From Corticium candelabrum (lineage: Eukaryota; Porifera; Homoscleromorpha; Homosclerophorida; Plakinidae), in NCBI RefSeq assembly GCF_963422355.1, contig NC_085085.1:6307233-6371232 (forward strand): a stretch of 64,000 nt of DNA. Direction: 5' to 3'. A program made the position numbers and the translations under genes. This document shows, in pieces, positions 23,201-35,725 of the stretch. The notes beneath the pieces were generated by a model, which was given only the letters and a program-made list of their open reading frames with translations, made no database searches and was not told the DNA's origin. How positions within the stretch are numbered: the stretch's first letter is position 1; each line of letters begins with the position of its first letter.

Positions 23201-26200
23201 ACCACCTGTTCCTCCATCTGTTGATATATCACCATCAGTCAGCACAGTTTCTTCATCATCAATTATTCCACCAGAGACAGTGTCTTCAGTACCATCTGCA
23301 ATTGTGCTACCACCTCTTTCATCATCTGTAGGTGTAACACAGTCGATATCTTCACTATTACCAATTATTGTGCCACCACCTGTTCCTCCATCTGTTGATA
23401 TATCACCATCAGTCAGCACAGTTTCTTTACCATCAATTATTCCACCAGAGACAGTGTCTTCAGTACCATCTGCAATTGTGCTACCACCTCTTTCTTCATC
23501 TGTAGGTGTAACACAGTCGATATCTTCACTGTTACCAATTATTGTGCCACCACCTGTTCCTCCATCTGTTGATATATCACCATCAGTCAGCACAGTTTCT
23601 TCATCATTAATTATTCCACCAGAGACAGTGTCTTCAGTACCATCTGCAATTGTGCTACCACCTCTTTCATCATCTGTAGGTGTAACACAGTCGATATCTT
23701 CACTATTACCAATTATTGTGCCACCACCTGTTCCTCCATCTGTTGATATATCACCATCAGTCAGCACAGTTTCTTTACCATCAATTATTCCACCAGAGAC
23801 AGTGTCTTCAGTACCATCTGCAATTGTGCTAACACCTCTTTCTTCATCTGTGCGTGTAACACAGTCGATATCTTCACTGTTACCAATTATTGTGCCACCA
23901 CCTGTTCCTCCATCTGTTGATGTATCACCATCAGTCAGCACAGTTTCTTCACCATCAATTATTCCATCAGCGACAGTGTCTTCAGTACCATCAGCAATTG
24001 TGCTACCACCTCTTTCTTCATCTGTGGGTGTAACACAGTCGATATCTTCGCTGTTACCAATTATTGTTCCTCCATCTGTTGATATATCACCATCAGTCAG
24101 CACAGTTTCTTCACCATCAATTATTCCACCAGCGACAGTGTCTTCAGTACCATCTGCAATTGTGCTACCACCTCTTTCTTCATCTGTGGGTGTAATACAG
24201 TCAATATCTTTATCTTTGCCAATTATTGTGCCACCACCTGTTCCTCCATCTGTTGATATATCACCATCAGTCAGCACAGTTTCTGCACCATCAATTATTC
24301 CACCAGCAACAGTGTCTTCAGTACCATCTGCAATTGTGCTACCACCTCTTTCTTCATCTGTGGGTGTAATACAGTCAATATCTTTATCTTTGCCAATTAT
24401 TGTTCCACCACCTGTTCCTCCATCTGTTAATATATCACCATCAGTTAGCACAGTTTCTGCACCATCAATTATTCCACCAGCGACAGTTTCTTCAGTACCA
24501 TCTGCAATTGTGCTACCACCTCTTTCTTCATCTGTGGGTGTAATACAGTCAATATCTTTATCTTTTCCAATTATTGTGCCACCACCTGTTCCTCTATCTG
24601 TTGATATATCACCATCAGTCAGCACAGTTTCTGCACCATCAATTATTCCACCAGCGACAGTGTCTTCAGTACCATCAGCAATTGTGCTACCACCTCTTTC
24701 TTCATCTGTGGGTGTAACACAGTCGATATCTTCATTGTTACCAATTATTGTGCCACCACCTGTTCCTCCATCTGTTGATGTATCACCATCAGCCAGCACA
24801 GTTTCTTCACCATCAATTATTCCACCAGCGACAGTTTCTTCAGTACCATCTGCAATTGTGCTACCACCTCTTTCTTCATCTGTGGGTGTAATACTGTCAA
24901 TATCTTTATCTTTGCCAATTATTGTGCCACCACCTGTTCCTCCATCTGTTGATATATCACCATCAGTCAGCACAGTTTCTGCACCATCAATTATTCCACC
25001 AGCGACAGTTTCTTCAGTACCATCTGCAATTGTGCTACCACCTCTTTCTTCATCTGTGGGTGTAATACAGTCAATATCTTTATCTTTTCCAATTATTGTG
25101 CCACCACCTGTTCCTCCATCTGTTGATATATCACCATCAGTCAGCACAGTTTCTGCACCATCAATTATTCCACCAGCGACAGTGTCTTCAGTACCATCAG
25201 CAATTGTGCTACCACCTCTTTCTTCATCTGTGGGTGTAACACAGTCGATATCTTCATTGTTACCAATTATTGTGCCACCACCTGTTCCTCCATCTGTTGA
25301 TGTATCACCATCAGCCAGCACAGTTTCTTCACCATCAATTATTCCACCAGCGACAGTGTCTTCAGTACCATCTGCAATTGTGCTACCACCTCTTTCTTCA
25401 TCTGTGGGTGTAATACAGTCAATATCTTTATCTTTGCCAATTATTGTGCCACCACCTGTTCCTCCATCTGTTGATATATCACCATCAGTCAGCACAGTTT
25501 CTGCACCATCAATTATTCCACCAGCGACAGTGTCTTCAGTACCATCTGCAATTGTGCTACCACCTCTTTCTTCATCTGTAGGTGTAACACAGTCGATATC
25601 TTCACTGTTACCAATTATTGTGCCACCACCTGTTCCTCCATCTGTTGATATATCACCATCAGTCAGCACAGTTTCTTCACCATCAATTATTCTACTAGAG
25701 ACAGTGTCTTCAGTATCATCTGCAATTGTGCTACCACCTCTTTCTTCATCTGTGGGTGTAATACAGTCAATATCTTTATCTTTGCCAATTATTGTGCCAC
25801 CACCTGTTCCTCCATCTGTTGATATATCACCATCAGTCAGCACAGTTTCTTCATCATCAATTATTCCACCAGAGACAGTGTCTTCAGTACCATCTGCAAT
25901 TGTGCTACCACCTCTTTCTTCATCTGTAGGTGTAACACAGTCGATATCTTCACTATTACCAATTATTGTGCCACCACCTGTTCCTCCATCTGTTGATATA
26001 TCACCATCAGTCAGCACAGTTTCTTTACCATCAATTATTCCACCAGAGACAGTGTCTTCAGTACCATCTGCAATTGTGCTACCACCTCTTTCTTCATCTG
26101 TGCGTGTAACACAGTCGATATCTTCACTGTTACCAATTATTGTGCCACCACCTGTTCCTCCATCTGTTGATGTATCACCATCAGTCAGCACAGTTTCTTC

Positions 26201-29200
26201 ACCATCAATTATTCCATCAGCGACAGTGTCTTCAGTACCATCAGCAATTGTGCTACCACCTCTTTCTTCATCTGTGGGTGTAACACAGTCGATATCTTCG
26301 CTGTTACCAATTATTGTTCCTCCATCTGTTGATATATCACCATCAGTCAGCACAGTTTCTTCACCATCAATTATTCCACCAGCGACAGTGTCTTCAGTAC
26401 CATCTGCAATTGTGCTACCACCTCTTTCTTCATCTGTGGGTGTAATACAGTCAATATCTTTATCTTTGCCAATTATTGTGCCACCACCTGTTCCTCCATC
26501 TGTTGATATATCACCATCAGTCAGCACAGTTTCTGCACCATCAATTATTCCACCAGCAACAGTGTCTTCAGTACCATCTGCAATTGTGCTACCACCTCTT
26601 TCTTCATCTGTGGGTGTAATACAGTCAATATCTTTATCTTTGCCAATTATTGTTCCACCACCTGTTCCTCCATCTGTTAATATATCACCATCAGTTAGCA
26701 CAGTTTCTGCACCATCAATTATTCCACCAGCGACAGTGTCTTCAGTACCATCTGCAATTGTGCTACCACCTCTTTCTTCATCTGTGGGTGTAATACAGTC
26801 AATATCTTTATCTTTTCCAATTATTGTGCCACCACCTGTTCCTCTATCTGTTGATATATCACCATCAGTCAGCACAGTTTCTGCACCATCAATTATTCCA
26901 CCAGCGACAGTGTCTTCAGTACCATCAGCAATTGTGCTACCACCTCTTTCTTCATCTGTGGGTGTAACACAGTCGATATCTTCATTGTTACCAATTATTG
27001 TGCCACCACCTGTTCCTCCATCTGTTGATGTATCACCATCAGCCAGCACAGTTTCTTCACCATCAATTATTCCACCAGCGACAGTTTCTTCAGTACCATC
27101 TGCAATTGTGCTACCACCTCTTTCTTCATCTGTGGGTGTAATACAGTCAATATCTTTATCTTTGCCAATTATTGTGCCACCACCTGTTCCTCCATCTGTT
27201 GATATATCACCATCAGTCAGCACAGTTTCTGCACCATCAATTATTCCACCAGCGACAGTTTCTTCAGTACCATCTGCAATTGTGCTACCACCTCTTTCTT
27301 CATCTGTGGGTGTAATACAGTCAATATCTTTATCTTTTCCAATTATTGTGCCACCACCTGTTCCTCCATCTGTTGATATATCACCATCAGTCAGCACAGT
27401 TTCTGCACCATCAATTATTCCACCAGCGACAGTGTCTTCAGTACCATCAGCAATTGTGCTACCACCTCTTTCTTCATCTGTGGGTGTAACACAGTCGATA
27501 TCTTCATTGTTACCAATTATTGTGCCACCACCTGTTCCTCCATCTGTTGATGTATCACCATCAGCCAGCACAGTTTCTTCACCATCAATTATTCCACCAG
27601 CGACAGTTTCTTCAGTACCATCTGCAATTGTGCTACCACCTCTTTCTTCATCTGTGGGTGTAATACAGTCAATATCTTTATCTTTGCCAATTATTGTGCC
27701 ACCACCTGTTCCTCCATCTGTTGATATATCACCATCAGTCAGCACAGTTTCTGCACCATCAATTATTCCACCAGCGACAGTGTCTTCAGTACCATCTGCA
27801 ATTGTGCTACCACCTCTTTCTTCATCTGTAGGTGTAACACAGTCGATATCTTCACTGTTACCAATTATTGTGCCACCACCTGTTCCTCCATCTGTTGATA
27901 TATCACCATCAGTCAGCACAGTTTCTTCACCATCAATTATTCTACTAGAGACAGTGTCTTCAGTATCATCTGCAATTGTGCTACCACCTCTTTCTTCATC
28001 TGTGGGTGTAATACAGTCAATATCTTTATCTTTGCCAATTATTGTGCCACCACCTGTTCCTCCATCTGTTGATATATCACCATCAGTCAGCACAGTTTCT
28101 TCATCATCAATTATTCCACCAGAGACAGTGTCTTCAGTACCATCTGCAATTGTGCTACCACCTCTTTCTTCATCTGTAGGTGTAACACAGTCGATATCTT
28201 CACTATTACCAATTATTGTGCCACCACCTGTTCCTCCATCTGTTGATATATCACCATCAGTCAGCACAGTTTCTTTACCATCAATTATTCCACCAGAGAC
28301 AGTGTCTTCAGTACCATCTGCAATTGTGCTACCACCTCTTTCTTCATCTGTAGGTGTAACACAGTCGATATCTTCACTGTTACCAATTATTGTGCCACCA
28401 CCTGTTCCTCCATCTGTTGATATATCACCATCAGTCAGCACAGTTTCTTCATCATCAATTATTCCACCAGAGACAGTGTCTTCAGTACCATCTGCAATTG
28501 TGCTACCACCTCTTTCTTCATCTGTAGGTGTAACACAGTCGATATCTTTACTGTTACCAATTATTGTGCCACCACCTGTTCCTCCATCTGTTGATATATC
28601 ACCATCAGTCAGCACAGTTTCTTCACCATCAATTATTCCACCAGCGACAGTGTCTTCAGTACCATCTGCAATTGTGCTACCACTTTCTTCATCTGTAGGT
28701 GTAACACAGTCGATATCTTCACTGTTACCAATTATTGTGCCACCACCTGTTCCTCCATCTGTTGATGTATCACCATCAGCCAGCACAGTTTCTTCACCAT
28801 CAATTTTTCCACCAGCAACAGTGTCTTCAGTACCATCAGCAATTGTGCTACCACCTCTTTCTTCATCTGTAGGTGTAACACAGTCGATATCTTTACTGTT
28901 ACCAATTATTGTGCCACCACCTGTTCCTCCATCTGTTGATGTATCACCATCAGTCAGCACAGTTTCTTCATCATCAATTATTCCATCAGAGACAGTGTCT
29001 TCAGTACCATCTGCAATTGTGCTACCACCTCTTTCATCATCTGTAGGTGTAACACAGTCGATATCTTCACTGTTACCAATTATTGTTCCTCCATCTGTTG
29101 ATATATCACCATCAGTCAGGACAGTTTCTTCATCATCAATTATTCCACCAGCGACAGTGTTTTCAGTACCATCTGCAATTGTGCTATCACCTCTTTCTTC

Positions 29201-32200
29201 ATCTGTGGGTGTAATACAGTCAATATCTTTATCTTTGCCAATTATTGTGCCACCACCTGTTCCTCCATCTGTTGATATATCACCATCAGTCAGCACAGTT
29301 TCTTTACCATCAATTATTCCACCAGCGACAGTGTCTTCAGTACCATCTGCAATTGTGCTACCACCTCTTTCTTCATCTGTAGGTGTAACACAGTCGATAT
29401 CTTCACTGTTACCAATTATTGTGCCACCACCTGTTCCTCCATCTGTTGATATATCATCGTCAGTCAGCACAGTTTCTTCACCATCAATTATTCCACTAGA
29501 GACAGTGTCTTCAGTATCATCTGCAATTGTGCTACCACCTCTTTCTTCATCTGTGGGTGTAATACAGTCAATATCTTTATCTTTGCCAATTATTGTGCCA
29601 CCACCTGTTCCTCCATCTGTTGATATATCACCATCAGTCAGCACAGTTTCTTCATCATCAATTATTCCACCAGAGACAGTGTCTTCAGTACCATCTGCAA
29701 TTGTGCTACCACCTCTTTCATCATCTGTAGGTGTAATACAGTCGATATCTTCACTATTACCAATTATTGTGCCACCACCTGTTCCTCCATCTGTTGATAT
29801 ATCACCATCAGTCAGCACAGTTTCTTTACCATCAATTATTCCACCAGAGACAGTGTCTTCAGTACCATCTGCAATTGTGCTACCACCTCTTTCTTCATCT
29901 GTAGGTGTAACACAGTCGATATCTTCACTGTTACCAATTATTGTGCCACCACCTGTTCCTCCATCTGTTGATATATCACCATCAGTCAGCACAGTTTCTT
30001 CATCATTAATTATTCCACCAGAGACAGTGTCTTCAGTACCATCTGCAATTGTGCTACCACCTCTTTCATCATCTGTAGGTGTAACACAGTCGATATCTTC
30101 ACTATTACCAATTATTGTGCCACCACCTGTTCCTCCATCTGTTGATATATCACCATCAGTCAGCACAGTTTCTTTACCATCAATTATTCCACCAGAGACA
30201 GTGTCTTCAGTACCATCTGCAATTGTGCTAACACCTTTTTCTTCATCTGTGCGTGTAACACAGTCGATATCTTCACTGTTACCAATTATTGTGCCACCAC
30301 CTGTTCCTCCATCTGTTGATGTATCACCATCAGTCAGCACAGTTTCTTCACCATCAATTATTCCATCAGCGACAGTTTCTTCAGTACCATCAGCAATTGT
30401 GCTACCACCTCTTTCTTCATCTGTGGGTGTAACACAGTCGATATCTTCGCTGTTACCAATTATTGTTCCTCCATCTGTTGATATATCACCATCAGTCAGC
30501 ACAGTTTCTTCACCATCAATTATTCCACCAGCGACAGTGTCTTCAGTACCATCTGCAATTGTGCTACCACCTCTTTCTTCATCTGTGGGTGTAATACAGT
30601 CAATATCTTTATCTTTGCCAATTATTGTGCCACCACCTGTTCCTCCATCTGTTGATATATCACCATCAGTCAGCACAGTTTCTGCACCATCAATTATTCC
30701 ACCAGCAACAGTTTCTTCAGTACCATCTGCAATTGTGCTACCACCTCTTTCTTCATCTGTGGGTGTAATACAGTCAATATCTTTATCTTTTCCAATTATT
30801 GTGCCACCACCTGTTCCTCCATCTGTTGATATATCACCATCAGTCAGCACAGTTTCTGCACCATCAATTATTCCACCAGCGACAGTGTCTTCAGTACCAT
30901 CAGCAATTGTGCTACCACCTCTTTCTTCATCTGTGGGTGTAACACAGTCGATATCTTCATTGTTACCAATTATTGTGCCACCACCTGTTCCTCCATCTGT
31001 TGATGTATCACCATCAGCCAGCACAGTTTCTTCACCATCAATTATTCCACCAGCGACAGTTTCTTCAGTACCATCTGCAATTGTGCTACCACCTCTTTCT
31101 TCATCTGTGGGTGTAATACAGTCAATATCTTTATCTTTGCCAATTATTGTGCCACCACCTGTTCCTCCATCTGTTGATATATCACCATCAGTCAGCACAG
31201 TTTCTGCACCATCAATTATTCCACCAGCGACAGTGTCATCAGTACCATCTGCAATTGTGCTACCACCTCTTTCTTCATCTGTGGGTGTAATACAGTCAAT
31301 ATCTTTATCTTTGCCAATTATTGTGCCACCACCTGTTCCTCCATCTGTTGATATATCACCATCAGTCAGCACAGTTTCTTCATCATCAATTATTCCACCA
31401 GCGACAGTGTCTTCAGTACCATCTGCAATTGTGCTACCACCTCTTTCATCATCTGTAGGTGTAACACAGTCGATATCTTCACTGTTACCAATTATTGTTC
31501 CTCCATCTGTTGATATATCACCATCAGTCAGGACAGTTTCTTCACCATCAATTATTCCACCAGCGACAGTGTCTTCAGTACCATCTGCAATTGTGCTACC
31601 ACCTCTTTCTTCATCTGTGGGTGTAATACAGTCAATATCTTTATCTTTGCCAATTATTGTGCCACCACCTGTTCCTCCATCTGTTGATATATCAACATCA
31701 GTCAGCACAGTTTCTGCACCATCAATTATTCCACCAGCGACAGTGTCTTCAGTACCATCTGCAATTGTGCTACCACCTCTTTCTTCATCTGTGGGTGTAA
31801 TACAGTCAATATCTTTATCTTTGCCAATTATTGTGCCACCACCTGTTCCTCCATCTGTTGATATATCACCATCAGTCAGCACAGTTTCTGCACCATCAAT
31901 TATTCCACCAGCGACAGTGTCTTCAGTACCATCAGCAATTGTGCTACCACCTCTTTCTTCATCTGTGGGTGTAACACAGTCGATATCTTCATTGTTACCA
32001 ATTATTGTGCCACCACCTGTTCCTCCATCTGTTGATGTATCACCATCAGCCAGCACAGTTTCTTCACCATCAATTATTCCACCAGCGACAGTTTCTTCAG
32101 TACCATCTGCAATTGTGCTACCACCTCTTTCTTCATCTGTGGGTGTAATACAGTCAATATCTTTATCTTTGCCAATTATTGTGCCACCACCTGTTCCTCC

Positions 32201-34272
32201 ATCTGTTGATATATCACCATCAGTCAGCACAGTTTCTGCACCATCAATTATTCCACCAGCGACAGTGTCATCAGTACCATCTGCAATTGTGCTACCACCT
32301 CTTTCTTCATCTGTGGGTGTAATACAGTCAATATCTTTATCTTTGCCAATTATTGTGCCACCACCTGTTCCTCCATCTGTTGATATATCACCATCAGTCA
32401 GCACAGTTTCTTCATCATCAATTATTCCACCAGCGACAGTGTCTTCAGTACCATCTGCAATTGTGCTACCACCTCTTTCATCATCTGTAGGTGTAACACA
32501 GTCGATATCTTCACTGTTACCAATTATTGTTCCTCCATCTGTTGATATATCACCATCAGTCAGGACAGTTTCTTCACCATCAATTATTCCACCAGCGACA
32601 GTGTCTTCAGTACCATCTGCAATTGTGCTACCACCTCTTTCATCATCTGTGGGTGTAATACAGTCAATATCTTTATCTTTGCCAATTATTGTGCCACCAC
32701 CTGTTCCTCCATCTGTTGATATATCACCATCAGTCAGCACAGTTTTTTTACCATCAATTATTCCACCAGCGACAGTGTCTTCAGTACCATCTGCAATTGT
32801 GCTACCACCTCTTTCTTCATCTGTAGGTGTAACACAGTCGATATCTTCACTGTTACCAATTATTGTGCCACCACCTGTTCCTCCATCTGTTGATATATCA
32901 CCATCAGTCAGCACAGTTTCTTCACCATCAATTATTCCACTAGAGACAGTGTCTTCAGTATCATCTGCAATTGTGCTACCACCTCTTTCTTCATCTGTGG
33001 GTGTAATACAGTCAATATCTTTATCTTTGCCAATTATTGTGCCACCACCTGTTCCTCCATCTGTTGATATATCACCATCAGTCAGCACAGTTTCTTCATC
33101 ATCAATTATTCCACCAGAGACAGTGTCTTCAGTACCATCTGCAATTGTGCTACCACCTCTTTCTTCATCTGTAGGTGTAACACAGTCGATATCTTCACTA
33201 TTACCAATTATTGTGCCACCACCTGTTCCTCCATCTGTTGATATATCACCATCAGTCAGCACAGTTTCTTTACCATCAATTATTCCACCAGAGACAGTGT
33301 CTTCAGTACCATCTGCAATTGTGCTACCACCTCTTTCTTCATCTGTAGGTGTAACACAGTCGATATCTTTACTGTTACCAATTATTGTGCCACCACCTGT
33401 TCCTCCATCTGTTGATATATCACCATCAGTCAGCACAGTTTCTTCACCATCAATTATTCCACCAGCGACAGTGTCTTCAGTACCATCTGCAATTGTGCTA
33501 CCACTTTCTTCATCTGTAGGTGTAACACAGTCGATATCTTCACTGTTACCAATTATTGTGCCACCACCTGTTCCTCCATCTGTTGATGTATCACCATCAG
33601 CCAGCACAGTTTCTTCACCATCAATTATTCCATCAGCAACAGTGTCTTCAGTACCATCTGCAATTGTGCTACCACCTTTTTCTTCATCTGTAGGTGTAAC
33701 ACAGTCGATATCTTCACTGTTACCAATTATTGTTTCTCCATCTGTTGATATATCACTATCAGTCAGGACAGTTTCTTCACCATCAATTATTCCACCAGCG
33801 ACAGTGTCTTCAGTACCATCTGCAATTGTGCTACCACCTTTTTCTTCATCTGTAGGTGTAACACAGTCAATATCTTCACATTTACCAATTATTGTGCCAC
33901 CACCTCTTCCTCCATCTGTTGATGTATCACCATCAATTATTCCACCAGAGGCAGTGTCTTCAGTACTATCTTTAATTGTGCTGCCACCTCTTTCTTCATT
34001 TGTGGGTGTATCAAGATCAATTTTTGTAGTTGTTTCATCAAGTATTGTTTTAAAGACAGTGCCTTCATCAAGTCCTGTAATTTTGCCATCTTCTCCATCT
34101 CCACCTGCTGCTATTGAACAGGTGACATCATCGCAAGTAGTGGTAATTGTCTCTAGTGAAATATTCAGTACTACTCAAACATCAGCATTATTGGAACCCA
34201 CTCAAGTTCATTCAGCATTGCAAACATCGACTATAGTAGCCATGTTTCATGTTGCACCAACTCCATGTCATT
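17245..34272 (+). CDS. Giant single exon encoding a Ser/Pro/Val/Ile-rich tandem-repeat ectodomain
   Basis: This is one open frame of about 5676 codons with no intron. The acceptor is TTAATTAATATGTAG before 17245; the donor is CATT|GTAAGG at 34273. Both junctions are phase 1, like almost every exon downstream. An in-frame ATG at 17247 exists but has no signal peptide after it, so I treat it as internal. After about 60 unique residues the protein becomes about 95 repeats of a 58-residue unit, with core SSVPSAIVLPPLSSSVGVTQ followed by a Pro-Val-Ile-rich half containing one Asp. About 100 unique residues follow, ending VAPTPCHC. The short exon at 46971-47093 ends PMPTPCHC and is also followed by a CCP exon starting LITCP/LISCP, which fixes the strand and the homology. 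It is probably an extracellular stalk or mucin-like region, but it is poor in Thr and rich in Val/Ile, unlike classical mucins. Confidence 0.75.
17440..33930 (+). repeat. 174-bp minisatellite array with higher-order structure (~95 units)
   Basis: Units are 174 bp, with in-frame length variants: one type lacks 12 bp (IVPPSVD in place of IVPPPVPPSVD) and one lacks 3 bp (LPLSSS). All variants keep the frame. Variant markers recur at fixed distances. The string CGACAGTGTTTTCAG occurs at 20341, 22753 and 29152, and ATTGTGCTAAC at 21411, 23823 and 30222. Both give offsets of 2412 bp (14 units) and 6399 bp (37 units), so multi-unit blocks have been duplicated on top of the basic repeat. The complementary strand is also open for about 16.3 kb (33607 down to 17315). 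Confidence 0.95.
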
Positions 34273-34330
34273 GTAAGGTTTTTGGCAAGTTTACTTTTGT
34301 TTTTGTTGAAGTATACTGTATGTGTGATAG

Positions 34331-34976
34331 TGATTAGTTGCCCTGTGCTGCTTTGTCCGATACATGGTAATATGTCTACTAACATCAGCGTTTGCAATAC
34401 AACTGTGCACTTTGGTTGTGATGATTGCTACTTTCTTGTTGGTCACTCAAACTTAACTTGCGACCTGAATGGACAGTGGGATGGAAGTCCACCTTCCTGT
34501 GAAAGTACGGTGACTGATCTACTTTTATTTTGTATGTAATTGTGTATGATTTATATTTTATTCAGTTGGTCACTGTCCAGAACTGGTTCGTCCTGTCAGT
34601 GGGTCATTATCAACAACTGAGACAGCCTGCAGTACAACTGTAGGCATTATGTGTGATGAATGCTATGAGGCTAGCATTGATTATTTGACCTGCTTGCCTG
34701 GTTTTTATTGGGACCATAACATTCCTCCTACTTGTGAATGTGAGCAATGGAAATTTGTACTTTGTTTATGTTTGTAACATTGATCATTATGCGTTGTTGT
34801 AGTGGTCTACTGCCCATCGTTGACGACACCATATAATGGTACAAAGAGCTCCGAGGACACTAAGTGTGGTGTAACAGTCGGTTTCAGTTGCAACGAAGGC
34901 TTCATGTTATCAGGAAAGTCTTCTTTGGCTTGTATGACGAATGGAAGGTGGGATGGTGTGACTCCACAGTGCGAGG
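34331..34976 (+). CDS. Block A: three sushi/CCP exons after the giant exon
   Basis: The exons are about 34331-34504, 34566-34739 and 34803-34976, each 174 nt and phase 1-1. Each encodes one CCP module starting ISCPVLLCP, GHCPELVRP or VYCPSLTTP and ending with the C-terminal W...P-x-C pattern (WDGSPPSC, WDHNIPPTC, WDGVTPQC). CCPs are about 60-residue disulphide-bonded beads used in adhesion and complement-type proteins. The first and third correspond closely to the two CCP exons after the short Ser/Thr/Pro exon in block B (47161 and 47495), evidence for a segmental duplication. The third has five cysteines, an odd number, as does its block B counterpart. Confidence 0.85.
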
Positions 34977-35263
34977 GTATGCTCCTAAATTTATATGTCG
35001 ATGAATGTGTAGGGTTTGTCTTTTGCTTGAATTGCCCGATAAATGTTTAGAGTTGAATGGAATGTGCAATGGCGTAGTGTGACCTCTGGAGGGCTAATGT
35101 CACGATGCTGTAGACATGCCCACTTTTATTGACTTCTAATTTGCTGATACAGTAGAATCAGTGGCAGATCCAGACTGGAAAAAGGGTGGTGTATATACTA
35201 TATTCAGCTTTGGTCCTTACACGTATTTACAGTCCACAATTTTATGACCATGCCTTTTTATGA

Positions 35264-35586
35264 CTATGTGAGAAGTTGGGTGGCCAGTGCACTTGTGCTC
35301 CCAATGTTGTTACTCGAAAATGCGCTACTTGTAATTACACTTTGTTTGGATTTAGCACTGCTGGTTGTGAAGGTATAAAGTGAATGTACGTATAGATTGT
35401 GGTGAGATCTCTATGTTGTTTGGATCTGTTGTGCAGCTTGTAATTGTGATCCTGTGGGTTCCCTGTCAACTTTGTGCAATGAGACTGGATACTGTGACTG
35501 CAAAGGGAATGCTGGTGGTCAGAGATGTGATAGTTGCAAGCCAACATTTTATAATTTCAGCAGCAGCAACCCTGATGTCTGTGAAG
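35264..35586 (+). CDS. Laminin-type EGF (LE) exons
   Basis: The exon at 35437-35586 (150 nt, phase 1-1) encodes a clear LE module: CNCDPVGSLSTLCNETGYCD, CKGNAGGQRC, DSCKPTFYNF and a closing C. The stretch before it, ending at the donor at 35373, encodes GGQCTCAPNVVTRKCATCNY and then LFGFSTAGCE, the second half of another LE module. I cannot find an acceptor in the right phase for its first half, and an in-frame TGA lies at 35261. That exon is therefore either incomplete, joined from a small unseen exon, or damaged. LE modules are typical of laminins, netrins and agrin-like matrix proteins. Confidence 0.65.
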
Positions 35587-35725
35587 GTACATGTTGCATT
35601 AGACTGGATTGAAACATGCAACTGCTTGTGTGTGTCCGCCCATACCTAAGTCATGACATGTATATTATTTGCTTGAGATATTATGCAATTGCTGATGAAC
35701 TGTTTATTGGGAATCTTGGCTTTAG

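Noticed and set aside
17315..33607. A minus-strand gene of 5,430 codons across the repeat array
   Set aside because: It covers only the repeats, has no flanking unique coding sequence, no splice or domain context on that strand, and begins and ends inside repeat units. The plus-strand frame extends into unique sequence at both ends and has phase-matched splice sites and a homologous short exon.
17440..33930. The array as a CRISPR or non-coding satellite
   Set aside because: Units are contiguous, without spacers, in a eukaryotic gene, and all length variants preserve frame.
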